Origin: Acetivibrio straminisolvens JCM 21531
Lineage (GTDB): Bacteria; Bacillota; Clostridia; Acetivibrionales; Acetivibrionaceae
NCBI RefSeq assembly: GCF_000521465.1
Contig: NZ_BAVR01000007.1
Coordinates: 32,717 to 96,716 of the forward strand
Length of the DNA: 64,000 nucleotides
Reading direction: 5' to 3'
Part shown: positions 40,653-49,636 of the stretch, one piece after another
Position numbering within the stretch: position 1 is the stretch's first letter
Layout of the letters: each line of letters begins with the position of its first letter
The notes under the pieces: generated by a model
What the model was told of the DNA's origin: nothing
Seen by the model: the letters and a program-made list of their open reading frames with translations, nothing else
Databases searched by the model: none
Made by a program: the position numbers and the translations under genes

Positions 40653-41972
40653 ATGGCAGAAAAAATAGAAGGGAGAATTATAGATAAAATGAATATGAGA
40701 GCTATTGAATATAAAAACATCGATGAAACAGTTTATATATATGAGCACTCAAGCGGTCTTAAATCCTTTGTGGTGCCGAAAAAAGGATATTCGAAAAAGT
40801 ATGCAACCTTTGCAACTCATTACGGTTCTATCAATAATGAGTTTGTTGTACCCGGAGAAACGGATGCAATAAAGGTTCCTGACGGGATTGCACACTTTTT
40901 GGAGCACAAACTCTTTGAGCAAAAAGACGGAAGTGTCATGGATAAGTTTTCTAAGCTGGGTTCAAATCCCAATGCTTACACCAGCTTTGCCCAGACGGTG
41001 TATCTTTTTTCCTGTACCGACAGATTTAAAGACAATTTTCAGCTCCTTTTGGATTTTGTTCAGAACCCCTTTATTACAGAGGAAAGTGTCGAGAAGGAGA
41101 AAGACATAATAGCTCAGGAAATCAGGATGTACGAAGATGATCCGAACTGGAGAGTTTTTTTCAATTTGCTGGATGCATTTTACGTAAATAACCCTGTGAA
41201 AATTGACATAGCGGGAACTGTTGAAAGCATAAGCAAAATCAACAGGGACATTTTGTACAAGTGCTATAATACCTTCTATCATCCTTCAAATATGATGATT
41301 CTGGTAGTGGGGGATGTTGAACCTGAAGAAGTGTTCCGACAGATAGAGGACAGTGTTGATACAAAGAGCAGCAAGCCTGAAATAAAGAGGATTTTTCCCG
41401 AGGAACCAAAGACAATTAACCGGGACTATGTTGAGCAAAAGCTTGCGGTTGCCATGCCCATGTTTCAAATGGGATTTAAGGACGCAGATTTTGCTTCAAA
41501 GGGAATTGAGTGCTTAAAGAGGGAGATTGCAATAAAGCTCCTGCTTGAGATGATAATGGGCAGAAGTTCAAGCCTTTACAATGAATTGTACAATGAAGGT
41601 CTTATCAACAACACCTTTGATTTTGACTATACTATTGAAGAAAATTATGCTTATTCGGCTTTTGGCGGTGAGTCCAAAGACCCTTTGACGGTAAAGAACA
41701 GAGTGGTGGATGAAATTAAGAAAATACAAAGTAAAGGACTTGATAAAGACAGCTACGAACGGATTAAAAGAGCCTTGAAAGGAAGATTTATGAGGCAACT
41801 CAATTCGGTGGAAAGAATTTCGCATATGTTCATATCGGTGTACTTTAAAGAGGTAAGCATGTTTGACTATCCCGATGTCTATGACAATATGTCTTTTGAT
41901 TATGTAAAAAATGTATTTGAAGAACATTTTAATTTGGATAGACTTGCAATGTCGGTGATAAATCCGGTATAA
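40653..41972 (+). CDS. ymfH: M16 family zinc peptidase, YmfH-type
   Basis: A 439-residue M16B peptidase. The inverted zinc motif is clear: GIAHFLEHKLFEQKDGSVMD (HxxEH), with the distal Glu expected in EEKDIIAQEI-like helix EKEKDIIAQEIRMYEDDP. The second half has SSSLYNELYNEGLINNTFDF. ATG 40653 abuts the previous stop with AAAGGA upstream. It pairs with the preceding inactive-looking member as in B. subtilis ymfFH. Substrate unknown. Intact. Confidence 0.87.
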   Translation: MAEKIEGRIIDKMNMRAIEYKNIDETVYIYEHSSGLKSFVVPKKGYSKKYATFATHYGSINNEFVVPGETDAIKVPDGIAHFLEHKLFEQKDGSVMDKFSKLGSNPNAYTSFAQTVYLFSCTDRFKDNFQLLLDFVQNPFITEESVEKEKDIIAQEIRMYEDDPNWRVFFNLLDAFYVNNPVKIDIAGTVESISKINRDILYKCYNTFYHPSNMMILVVGDVEPEEVFRQIEDSVDTKSSKPEIKRIFPEEPKTINRDYVEQKLAVAMPMFQMGFKDADFASKGIECLKREIAIKLLLEMIMGRSSSLYNELYNEGLINNTFDFDYTIEENYAYSAFGGESKDPLTVKNRVVDEIKKIQSKGLDKDSYERIKRALKGRFMRQLNSVERISHMFISVYFKEVSMFDYPDVYDNMSFDYVKNVFEEHFNLDRLAMSVINPV

Positions 41973-41989
41973 AGAAAAGGGGGAAAAAA

Positions 41990-42963
41990 ATGAATACTGT
42001 AAATATTGTGAAGTTCCCGAAGCTGGGGTTGGAGTTTACCATAGACAAGGTTGCCTTTTATATTTTTAATTTGCCTGTCTACTGGTACGGAATAATTATT
42101 GCAACAGGTTTTTTCCTTGCAATTGTTTTTGGTCTTAGAAACAGTGAAAAATTCGGTATAAAGTCCGACGATGCGATTGACCTTGTTTTTTGGGCTGCAC
42201 CCATAGCTGTTATTGGTGCAAGAATTTACTATGTTGTTTTTAACTGGCATGAGTTTAATGGGGATTTCAAGAAAATAATCAATATCAGGACCGGTGGTCT
42301 GGCAATCTATGGAGGATTAATCGGGGCAGTAATTACCGCATATTTTTTGCAAAAATAAAAAAGATAGATTTTCTAAAGCTTGCGGACTTGGGCTCGCCAT
42401 ACTTTGTCTTAGCTCAGGCAATTGGCAGATGGGGTAATTTTGTAAATCAAGAAGCTTTCGGGACAAATACCAATCTTCCCTGGGGAATGCATAGCGGGGA
42501 TGTGGAAAATTACTTAAGATCTTTGAATGACAGCGGTATTGATCCTACGATGCCGGTTCATCCGACGTTTTTATATGAATCCCTGTGGAATTTTGGAGTT
42601 TTCCTTTTCTTGATTTGGTACAGGAAGAGGTATAAAGTTCGCGGCGAATTATTTTTCTTCTATATGCTCTTGTACGGCGTAGGCAGAGCCTGGATTGAAG
42701 GACTAAGGACCGACAGCCTCTATCTTGGGAATTTTAGAATTTCACAGCTTCTAGCCATTGTTTTTTCTATAGTATTTGCGATAATAATCGTTATAAGGCA
42801 CAGGACTTCAAAAGGAGAATTGGTCTATAATGCTGCCAATGGCCCGTGTGACATAAAGGACTGTGAAGAGGTTTGCAAAAATGAGACAGAATGCGACACC
42901 AAAGAGGAAAATGTGGAAAAAAGTATTGGAGAGAGTGAGATTGACAATAAAAAAATGCTATAA
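41990..42963 (+). CDS. lgt: Prolipoprotein diacylglyceryl transferase (frameshifted) with Cys-bearing tail
   Basis: Lgt transfers diacylglyceryl to the lipobox cysteine of prolipoproteins in the membrane. The signature is AIGRWGNFVNQEAFG; other stretches are LPVYWYGIIIATGFF, GGLAIYGGLIGAV and PTFLYESLWNFGVF. An A5 run at 42351-42355 should be A6, restoring LQKIKKIDFLKLADLGSPY. Repaired length is 324 residues. Beyond the last helix there is an unusual hydrophilic tail of about 50 residues with four cysteines (GPCDIKDCEEVCKNETECD) and many Glu/Lys. Confidence 0.92.
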
Positions 42964-43014
42964 TTGACATGTTTATATCAAATATTACATTATTATTACA
43001 ATTTTCGAATGGTA

Positions 43015-43043
43015 TTGACTCGTAATTAGTATTTTTTTATAAT
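43015..43043 (+). promoter_or_regulatory. Promoter for the Spo0E-like gene
   Basis: TTGACT (43015-43020), a 17-base spacer, then TATAAT (43038-43043), about 85 bases before ATG 43128. Confidence 0.75.
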
Positions 43044-43127
43044 AAAGGAACAAAAAACAAACATGAATGTCACAAATTTAGTTTTGACGTCGTGTTAGTA
43101 TACAAAAGATAAATGGTGGTGTAGTAA

Positions 43128-43280
43128 ATGCAATTTAAAATTGAAGACTTACAAAGTCAATTAAACGATATGATTGACAACGGTGACGATTACTCAAAAA
43201 TATACGAGCTGAGTGTGAAGCTTGATATGCTTATCGTCCAGTACTATAACGAATTGTTGGGGAGGAAGAATCCGAATTAG
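43128..43280 (+). CDS. Spo0E-like aspartyl-phosphate phosphatase
   Basis: A 50-residue protein: MQFKIEDLQSQLNDMIDNGD at the start and a second helix with YSKIYELSVKLDMLIVQYY. The S-x-x-L-D pattern with following hydrophobic and Tyr residues matches the Spo0E family, small two-helix proteins that dephosphorylate Spo0A~P and delay sporulation. GTGGTGTAG precedes the ATG and a strong promoter lies upstream, which supports a real gene. It stands alone between lgt and rodA. Confidence 0.78.
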   Translation: MQFKIEDLQSQLNDMIDNGDDYSKIYELSVKLDMLIVQYYNELLGRKNPN

Positions 43281-43333
43281 AATAGAGAAAGACACTGTTT
43301 GTTAAGCTTTAAATGGTTAAATTCTGGAATTGG

Positions 43334-43362
43334 TTGACATTGCTTTGAGATAAAAATATAAT
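43334..43362 (+). promoter_or_regulatory. Consensus promoter upstream of rodA
   Basis: A perfect TTGACA (43334-43339), 17-base spacer, TATAAT (43357-43362). The predicted start near 43369 is followed within 20 bases by a terminator hairpin, so it drives either a short RNA or an attenuated rodA transcript. Confidence 0.85.
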
Positions 43363-43386
43363 TATATTGTGATTATTAGTAGTTTG

Positions 43387-43434
43387 ACTACTGTCGGGCA
43401 AGGAATGTTAAAAGGGCTTGACAGTAGTTTTTAA
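43387..43434 (+). terminator. Terminator/attenuator between promoter and rodA
   Basis: Nine-bp stem ACTACTGTC (43387-43395) with GACAGTAGT (43420-43428), loop of 24 bases with a possible inner CAAG/CTTG pairing, then TTTTTAATT. It lies about 60 bases before rodA. Confidence 0.7.
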
Positions 43435-43494
43435 TTATTGATTCCAACAGATTTTTACCGTGGTTACATATTATCTGTTAGAAGGTGACATTCT

Positions 43495-44623
43495 ATGTAT
43501 TTTATCGAAAAGGCAAAAAACTCCAATATATTACAAAAATTCGACTATCTTTTGTTTTTTGCAGTTACTTTTTTATCTATTATTGGTGCCTTTGTTTTAA
43601 AAAGTGCGGTAGCTACAATGCCCGGTGGACGGAGAATGTTTCTGGTACAGGTGGGAAGTATTGTAGTAGGTACTGTTTTGGCTCTGATTATTAGTTTACT
43701 GGATTATAAGGATTTTAAGGTACTGGGAATTCCATTCTATATTTTCACGGTGGTTTTATTGGTACTGGTTCTTTTCATAGGTACGGGAGAAAAGTTGGGA
43801 AGCCGAAGCTGGCTTAATATAATGGGTTTTAGTTTTCAGCCTTCTGAGCTTGCGAAGATATCGATGGTGCTGGTTTCATCCGTTTTTCTGGAAAGAATAT
43901 ATGACGGGCAAAAGAATAGGACTGCCAATATCATAAAGTTTGTCATATACTCCGGTATACCGATAGCATTGGTTTTGGCACAAAAGGATTTTGGAACCAC
44001 ATTGGTATTTGTATTTGCGGTTTTTGTAATGCTGTTTGTTTTCGGAATCAGCTATAAGTATATTTTGATGCTGATGGGTGCGGGGGTTGCTGCTTTACCG
44101 GTTATGTGGTTTTTTGTCCTCAATGAAACAAGAAAGGACAGAATAAGGGTTTTCCTAAACCCCGAATTGGACCCTTTAGGGGCGGGATGGAACGTTATCC
44201 GGTCGAAAATAGCGATAGGTTCGGGCAAGATTTTTGGAAAAGGGCTCTTTAAGGGGATTCAAACGCAAAATTCACTGGTGCCCGTAAAGGAGTCGGATTT
44301 TATATTCTCCGTAGTGGGTGAGGAATTGGGGTTTGTTGGAGCAATTATAATTCTGGCTTTGGTATTCTTCATTCTAATGAGATGCTTATATATTTTGAAA
44401 ATGCAAGGGATAGATACGGAACTTTTGTAGTTACCGGCATAACTGCATTTTCGCAATACACTTTATAGAAAATATAGGTATGAGCATCGGACTTTTGCCG
44501 GTTACCGGTATTCCTCTTCCCTTTGTCAGTCAGGGGGGGAGTGCGATGCTGACTAACTATATTGCTATAGGAGTGGTTCTAAGCATATCGGCAAGGAGAC
44601 AGAAAAGCTTGTATGGAGGATAA
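43495..44623 (+). CDS. rodA: Rod-shape SEDS glycosyltransferase RodA-like (two frameshifts)
   Basis: A SEDS-family (FtsW/RodA/SpoVE) peptidoglycan polymerase with about ten membrane helices. Family stretches: GSRSWLNIMGFSFQPSELAK, AQKDFGTTLVFVFA, GAGWNVIRSKIAIGSG, VVGEELGFVGA and LLPVTGIPLPFVSQGGSAML. Single bases are missing near 44395 (restoring YIFENARDRYGTFVVTGI) and near 44446 (restoring FAIHFIENIGMSIG), after which the frame ends at TAA 44621-44623. Repaired length is 376 residues. It is separate from the ftsW-type paralogue at 53.6 kb. Confidence 0.9.
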
Positions 44624-44697
44624 ATATGGAAGATAGCTGGAGTGGGTAAATCATATTTAAAGTGAAAAGCTGATATTATCAAGCGGAATTTATTCTA

Positions 44698-44733
44698 AAA
44701 AGATAGGACTTGTTTCCTATCTTTTGTTTTTTT
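44698..44733 (+). terminator. Terminator after rodA
   Basis: Eleven-bp stem AAAAGATAGGA (44698-44708) with TCCTATCTTTT (44715-44725), then GTTTTTTT. Confidence 0.9.
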
Positions 44734-44795
44734 ATTAGGAAATTTTTAAAATGGACTTGATTATTGGGCCATTTTGAACTAAAATTGAAGTATAA

Positions 44796-44821
44796 GTGGT
44801 GGAAAGTGGTGCGAAGTGGTG
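44796..44821 (+). promoter_or_regulatory. MraZ-binding repeats upstream of mraZ
   Basis: Three direct copies of GTGGTG at 44796-44801, 44806-44811 and 44816-44821, exactly 10 bp apart, so on one DNA face. MraZ is known to bind tandem GTGG-type repeats before its own gene and autoregulate the division cluster. A TATAAG at 44791 touches the first repeat and may be the -10 box; no good -35 is visible. Confidence 0.75.
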
Positions 44822-44849
44822 GGTTGTTCCAAAATGTGAGGTGAAATTG

Positions 44850-45281
44850 TTGTTCTATGGTGAATACCAACATTCAGTTGATGCCAAAGGCAGGGTAATA
44901 ATACCTTCCAAATTCAGAGAAGGACTTGGTGAGAGATTTATATTGACCAAGGGTCTGGATAACTGTTTGTTTGCGTATTCATTGGAAGAGTGGAGCAACT
45001 TGGAAGCCAAGCTAAAATCACTTCCATTCACAGATAAAGATGTAAGAGCATTTGTGAGATTTTTCTTTGCCGGTGCTGCTGAAGCTGAAGTGGACAAGCA
45101 GGGAAGAATACTTATACCGCAGAACTTAAGGGAGTATGCGGGATTGGAAAAGGATGTATATATAATTGGTGTATCGACAAGGGTTGAAGTATGGGATAAG
45201 AGCAAATGGGAAAGCTATTCTGGAGATGAAAATATGAGTGCCGAAAGCATTGCTGAAAAGATGGCGATGCTGGGAATTTGA
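44850..45281 (+). CDS. mraZ: Transcriptional regulator MraZ
   Basis: MraZ is a DNA-binding AbrB-like double-domain protein that controls the division and cell-wall (dcw) cluster it heads. 143 residues; [20 protein letters not shown] and [19 protein letters not shown] are the two half-repeats (DxKGR / DxxGR). TTG 44850 with TGAGGTG seven bases upstream fits; TTG 44847 is an alternative. The family usually begins MF-x-GEY, consistent with [10 protein letters not shown]. Intact. Confidence 0.93.
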   Translation: MFYGEYQHSVDAKGRVIIPSKFREGLGERFILTKGLDNCLFAYSLEEWSNLEAKLKSLPFTDKDVRAFVRFFFAGAAEAEVDKQGRILIPQNLREYAGLEKDVYIIGVSTRVEVWDKSKWESYSGDENMSAESIAEKMAMLGI

Positions 45282-45331
45282 GGTTGTGTCGGATAAATGC
45301 TGAATTTTAAAGTGGGAGTTGGTTAGCTTAA

Positions 45332-46273
45332 ATGGAATTTCATCACAAACCTGTTTTGCTCGAAGAAACCATTGCAAACCTTGAAATCAAGCCTGATGGA
45401 GTATACATAGACGGCACCTTGGGAGGTGCGGGTCATTCCGTTGAGATTTTAAAAAGGCTTGATAAAAACGGTACATTAATCGGTCTGGATCAGGACGAAT
45501 TTGCAATTAAAACATCACAAGAGAAATTGGCTAAATTGAACTTTAAAGCAAGAGTCATCCTTGAAAACACAAATTTTGTAAACATCAAGGATGTTTGTGA
45601 AAAACACAATATTGAGACTGTAAACGGAATACTTTTGGATTTAGGAGTTTCCTCCCATCAACTTGATGAAGCTTCCAGGGGCTTTAGCTACAACAAAGAT
45701 GCTCCCTTGGACATGAGAATGGACAGAAGAGGAATGCTTACAGCAAAGACAATAGTCAATGAATACGGCAGGGAGGAAATAAAGGCAATAATTCGAGACT
45801 ATGGCGAAGAAAAATGGGCATCGAGAATTGCAGAGTTTATTGTAGAGGAAAGAAAGAAGAAAGAAATTGAGACAACGGGGGAACTTGTTGACATCATTAA
45901 GGCGGCGATACCCAGTTCTGCAAGAAGGGAAGGCCCACATCCTGCAAAAAGGACTTTTCAGGCATTAAGAATAGCTGTAAACAATGAACTGGGAATACTT
46001 GCAAAGACCATTGAAGACGGCACAGAGCTGTTAAAGTCCGGGGGAAGATTTTGCATAATAACATTTCATTCTCTTGAGGACAGGATTGTTAAGGATGAGT
46101 TTAATAAAAAAGTAAACCCTTGTGTTTGCCCGAAGCAATTTCCGGTTTGCACATGCGGAAGAAAACCGGTGGCATTACTTGCAAGCAGGAAACCGATAGT
46201 TCCGGATGAGAGAGAACTTCAAGCAAATCCGAGGGCAAGAAGTGCAAAGCTTAGAGTGTTGGAAAAAATTTAA
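45332..46273 (+). CDS. rsmH: 16S rRNA (cytosine(1402)-N(4))-methyltransferase RsmH
   Basis: RsmH (MraW) methylates N4 of C1402 in the ribosomal P site. 313 residues. It begins [20 protein letters not shown], with the SAM motif [18 protein letters not shown], then [28 protein letters not shown], and the C-terminal [18 protein letters not shown]. Second gene of the dcw cluster, the standard place. Intact. Confidence 0.97.
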   Translation: MEFHHKPVLLEETIANLEIKPDGVYIDGTLGGAGHSVEILKRLDKNGTLIGLDQDEFAIKTSQEKLAKLNFKARVILENTNFVNIKDVCEKHNIETVNGILLDLGVSSHQLDEASRGFSYNKDAPLDMRMDRRGMLTAKTIVNEYGREEIKAIIRDYGEEKWASRIAEFIVEERKKKEIETTGELVDIIKAAIPSSARREGPHPAKRTFQALRIAVNNELGILAKTIEDGTELLKSGGRFCIITFHSLEDRIVKDEFNKKVNPCVCPKQFPVCTCGRKPVALLASRKPIVPDERELQANPRARSAKLRVLEKI

Positions 46274-46697
46274 TATAAAATAATATATAGACAACAACGA
46301 AAACAAAAGATAAAAGCGAAAGAAATACAAAGGACAAAATTTTATTAAAAGTACAAAACAAAAGTTTAAAGGTAAAAACAACAAAAGATAAAGTAAAAAC
46401 AATTAAAAAACCAAAGAAAAAAGAGAAAAGTTAAAGCAAAATTTCACACAAAAGAAAAAATGCAAGAAAGTCAAAAAAACAAAAGAAAACACAAATTTAC
46501 AGGCAAACAAAAGATAAGAAAAGAGTAAACAAAAGATGAGTCAAACTGAAAAGAGAAAGATTAACCGACATTACTAAAGACAAAGCCTTACGGCAGGAAC
46601 TTTTATGATTGATTATTCCGGGTGGGGATGCTTTTATGCTAGCCCCCGGATTTGTTGTCTGTTTTATGGGAATATAATCGGTTTGAGGTGAATACAT
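46274..46697 (+). other. Extremely A-rich tract and hairpin between rsmH and ftsL
   Basis: A 424-bp gap. From about 46274 to 46575 the plus strand is overwhelmingly A: in 46381-46440, 42 of 60 bases are A and only 6 are T. The motif ACAAAAGAT occurs exactly four times (46303, 46381, 46507, 46529). Broken frames are lysine/asparagine-rich with many stops, so I do not call a gene. A GC-rich hairpin follows: TCCGGG (46617-46622) pairs with CCCGGA (46645-46650), with more G/C pairing inside. TATAAT-like bases lie near 46672. Confidence 0.6.
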
Positions 46698-47186
46698 ATG
46701 TTAGAGGATAAGAACTACATAATCGGAACAGCGGCAAGAAAAATCGAATACGACGTATATGAAGAAAACAAGGTGCTAAACGCTAAGAAGAAACAGAGAA
46801 ACAACAACAAAGTAAAGAGAAAGGTTATTTTCTGTCTTCTTTTTGTATTTGCCATGGGTTCTCTGGCAATGTACAGATATTCCCGTATAACTGAGATGAA
46901 TTATGAAATCGACAGGCAACTTAAAGCTTATGAGGAAATTAAGAATGAAAATATTAGGATAAAAGTTGAAATAGAGAACAGTATTGACATACAGAAGATA
47001 AAAGAATTTGCCGAAAAAGAACTTGGTATGCATAAACCCGACAAGCATCAGATTGTATATGTAAAGGTTCCTCAAAGCGACTTTACTATAGTATCTGAAG
47101 CAGCAAAGCAGGAGGAGATGAAAAATGCCGGCATATTCTCTGCCTTTATCAGCAAGGTGAATTTGCTTGCCAGTCTCTTATATTAA
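46698..47186 (+). CDS. ftsL: Cell division protein FtsL-like
   Basis: A 162-residue single-pass membrane protein: basic cytoplasmic start with KKKQRNNNKVKRK, a membrane helix (VIFCLLFVFAMGSLAMY), then an extracytoplasmic coiled coil (EMNYEIDRQLKAYEEIKNEN). The stretch EFAEKELGMHKPDKHQIVYV is typical of FtsL/septum-formation-initiator proteins. Position between rsmH and a PBP is the usual ftsL place. Sequence identity in this family is low, so the call rests on topology and context. ATG follows TTGAGGTG. Confidence 0.85.
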   Translation: MLEDKNYIIGTAARKIEYDVYEENKVLNAKKKQRNNNKVKRKVIFCLLFVFAMGSLAMYRYSRITEMNYEIDRQLKAYEEIKNENIRIKVEIENSIDIQKIKEFAEKELGMHKPDKHQIVYVKVPQSDFTIVSEAAKQEEMKNAGIFSAFISKVNLLASLLY

Positions 47187-47394
47187 GCTTGTTGCTTATA
47201 GAGAAGTAAACGCTAAATATAGCCGGTATAAAAGAATATGTTTGGATTTTTGGTAAAACTGCACCTTAAATTTTTAAGTGAACCCTAGGCATCTTAGGAA
47301 ATGGTTTGTGTCTTTTTTGGGACAAAAGAGCTTGTTTAACTTAAATTTAGCGGGCAGTTTTTTATAATATAAAAAAGTATTGGGGGGAACTTGA

Positions 47395-49566
47395 TTGGCA
47401 GGCACAAGTTTAGTAATGAAAAAGAGGCTTTTGGCTGTCTTGTTGATATTTTCTTTTTTAGTAGTATGCTTGGTGGTAAGAGTTGGATGGCTCCAAATTG
47501 TTAAAGGTGAAGAACTGCAGAGAAAAGCTTACGAACAGCAAAACAGCGACAGAGAAATACCTCCAAGAAGAGGATCAATACTTGACAGAAATGGCAAGCA
47601 GCTTGCAATGAGTGCAACTGTTGACAGGATAGTGGTAAATCCCACAGAAATGGATAAGTCGCCGGAGGTAAGGAGGCAAATTGCACAAAAGCTTGCAGAG
47701 TTTTTGGACTTGGATGAGGAATCGGTACTGAAGAAAATAAACAAAACCAACAGCCGGTATGAGATAATAAAGAAAAGAGTTGAGAAAAATATCGGCAATC
47801 AGATAAGACAGTGGAAGAGTGAAGAAAAAATCAAAGGCTTGTATATTGACGAGGACACAAAACGATATTATCCGAAGGGAAATCTTGCAGCCCATATAAT
47901 TGGATTTGTTGGAGAAGACAACCAGGGTCTTGACGGTATTGAGAAGACCATGGAAAAATATCTTAAAGGAGTACCGGGAAAAATCTTGAGCGAGGTTGAT
48001 GCCCATGGCCGTCAAATGCCCAACTATGAAAATAAACGTATTGACCCTCAGGATGGATTGAATGTGGTGCTCACAATAGACGAAACCATTCAGTATTTTG
48101 CCGAGGAAGCTTTGCAAAAAGCTATAGACGACAATAAGGTGGCAAACGGAGGTTTTGCCATTGTAATGGATCCCAGAAACGGAGAAATTTTGGCTTTGGT
48201 GTCAAAGCCTGACTTTAATCTCAATAATCCTAGAGCATGTCCCCCGTCAGAAGATCCTGCAACATGGACTGGAACTTCTCAGAAGGATATAGACATTTTA
48301 TACAAGACTGTATGGAGAAACAAGGCGGTTTCCGATACTTATGAGCCGGGTTCTACCTTCAAAGCAATAACAACTGCCATAGGGTTTGAAGAAGGTGTTG
48401 TGACTCCCGAGACAAGAACCAGTGATAGAACCATTAAAGTCCAGGGACACGATATTAATTGCTGGAAACCGAATTTCCACGGTGAGGAATCTTTCAGGGA
48501 AGCAGTATACAATTCCTGCAACCCCGCTTTTGTCAAAGTGGCATTGGATGTAGGTGTTGATAAGTTCTATAATTACTTAAGAGCTTTTGGATTTTATGAC
48601 AAGACAGGTATAGAGCTTCCCGGAGAGGCAAAGGGAAGTTTTCATGCAAAGCCGAAAGAAATTGACTTGGCAGTTGCTTCTTTTGGACAGAGATTTACCG
48701 TTACCCCACTTGAAATGATTTCTGCATATGGAGCAATTGCCAACGGAGGAAAGCTTATAAAACCTCATCTTACAAAAGAGGTTGTTGACTCTGAAGGAAA
48801 TGTGGTAGAAAAATTCGAGCCTCAGGTTGTGAGAAATGTTATTTCAAAGCAGACAGCAGAAACTCTTCTGAATGTTTTGGAAGGAGTGGTATCCGAAGGA
48901 ACCGGAAGAAATGCGTATGTTAAAGGATATAGAGTGGCAGGAAAGACAGGTACTTCGGAAACTATTGAAAAAGGGGTATACATAGCTTCATTTGCAGCCA
49001 TTGCGCCGGCAGACAACCCTCGCATATGCGTTTTGGTGGCTCTGGATAATCCGAGAGGTGAGGTATATTACGGAGGAACTATTGCAGCTCCGGTAGCGGG
49101 CAAGATAGTGGAAGAGACATTGGATTATCTTGGTGTTGAAAGAAGATATAATGAAAAAGACATGGAAATGATAGCAGAAGAGGTATATGTTCCCGATATA
49201 AGAGATAAAACTATAGATGAGGCAAAAAAGATTCTAAAAGAGTATGGACTTGAATATAGAATAGAAGGGGACAGCACTGACGGAAATGCGGTTATTAAAG
49301 AACAAACTCCCAAGCCCGGTGCGCTTCTTGCCAAAAAATCTGTTGTCATTGCATATACTTATGAACCGGAAGAAGAAATATTGGTGGAAGTTCCGGATGT
49401 GACTAACAAGACAATTGATGAAGCGACTAAAGCTTTGAACGCTGCAGGACTTAACATAAAAGTTGTAGGTAACGGTAATGCCGTAAAGCAAAGCATTGAA
49501 CCCGGAGCAAAAATAGCACAGGGCGAAGTAGTAGAGGTTGAGTTTGTATTTCTTGATACGCATTAA
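47395..49566 (+). CDS. spoVD: Penicillin-binding transpeptidase with PASTA repeats (SpoVD/FtsI type)
   Basis: A 723-residue class B PBP. TTG 47395 follows GGGGGAACT. Order: basic start and membrane anchor (LLAVLLIFSFLVVCLVV), dimerisation domain (PPRRGSILDRNGKQLA), transpeptidase with EPGSTFKAI (about S320), YNSCNPAFV and GKTGTSETI (about 517), then two PASTA repeats (VPDIRDKTIDEAKKILKEYG and VPDVTNKTIDEATKALNAAG). It could serve vegetative septation (PBP2B) or spore cortex (SpoVD); the cluster position fits either. Intact. Confidence 0.92.
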   Translation: MAGTSLVMKKRLLAVLLIFSFLVVCLVVRVGWLQIVKGEELQRKAYEQQNSDREIPPRRGSILDRNGKQLAMSATVDRIVVNPTEMDKSPEVRRQIAQKLAEFLDLDEESVLKKINKTNSRYEIIKKRVEKNIGNQIRQWKSEEKIKGLYIDEDTKRYYPKGNLAAHIIGFVGEDNQGLDGIEKTMEKYLKGVPGKILSEVDAHGRQMPNYENKRIDPQDGLNVVLTIDETIQYFAEEALQKAIDDNKVANGGFAIVMDPRNGEILALVSKPDFNLNNPRACPPSEDPATWTGTSQKDIDILYKTVWRNKAVSDTYEPGSTFKAITTAIGFEEGVVTPETRTSDRTIKVQGHDINCWKPNFHGEESFREAVYNSCNPAFVKVALDVGVDKFYNYLRAFGFYDKTGIELPGEAKGSFHAKPKEIDLAVASFGQRFTVTPLEMISAYGAIANGGKLIKPHLTKEVVDSEGNVVEKFEPQVVRNVISKQTAETLLNVLEGVVSEGTGRNAYVKGYRVAGKTGTSETIEKGVYIASFAAIAPADNPRICVLVALDNPRGEVYYGGTIAAPVAGKIVEETLDYLGVERRYNEKDMEMIAEEVYVPDIRDKTIDEAKKILKEYGLEYRIEGDSTDGNAVIKEQTPKPGALLAKKSVVIAYTYEPEEEILVEVPDVTNKTIDEATKALNAAGLNIKVVGNGNAVKQSIEPGAKIAQGEVVEVEFVFLDTH

Positions 49567-49636
49567 CATTTTATTGAGATGCACTTTAAAAACGCAGGAT
49601 GAAACGTAGAAAGCGTAATTTGACGGGAGGATTTTT

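Noticed and set aside
46617..46650. Known riboswitch before ftsL
   Set aside because: The hairpin is GC-rich but I see none of the conserved core motifs of common riboswitch classes; left as an unassigned hairpin.
46274..46697. A Lys-rich protein gene in the A-rich tract
   Set aside because: Every frame has several stops over the tract and no ribosome site; too many changes would be needed to open it.
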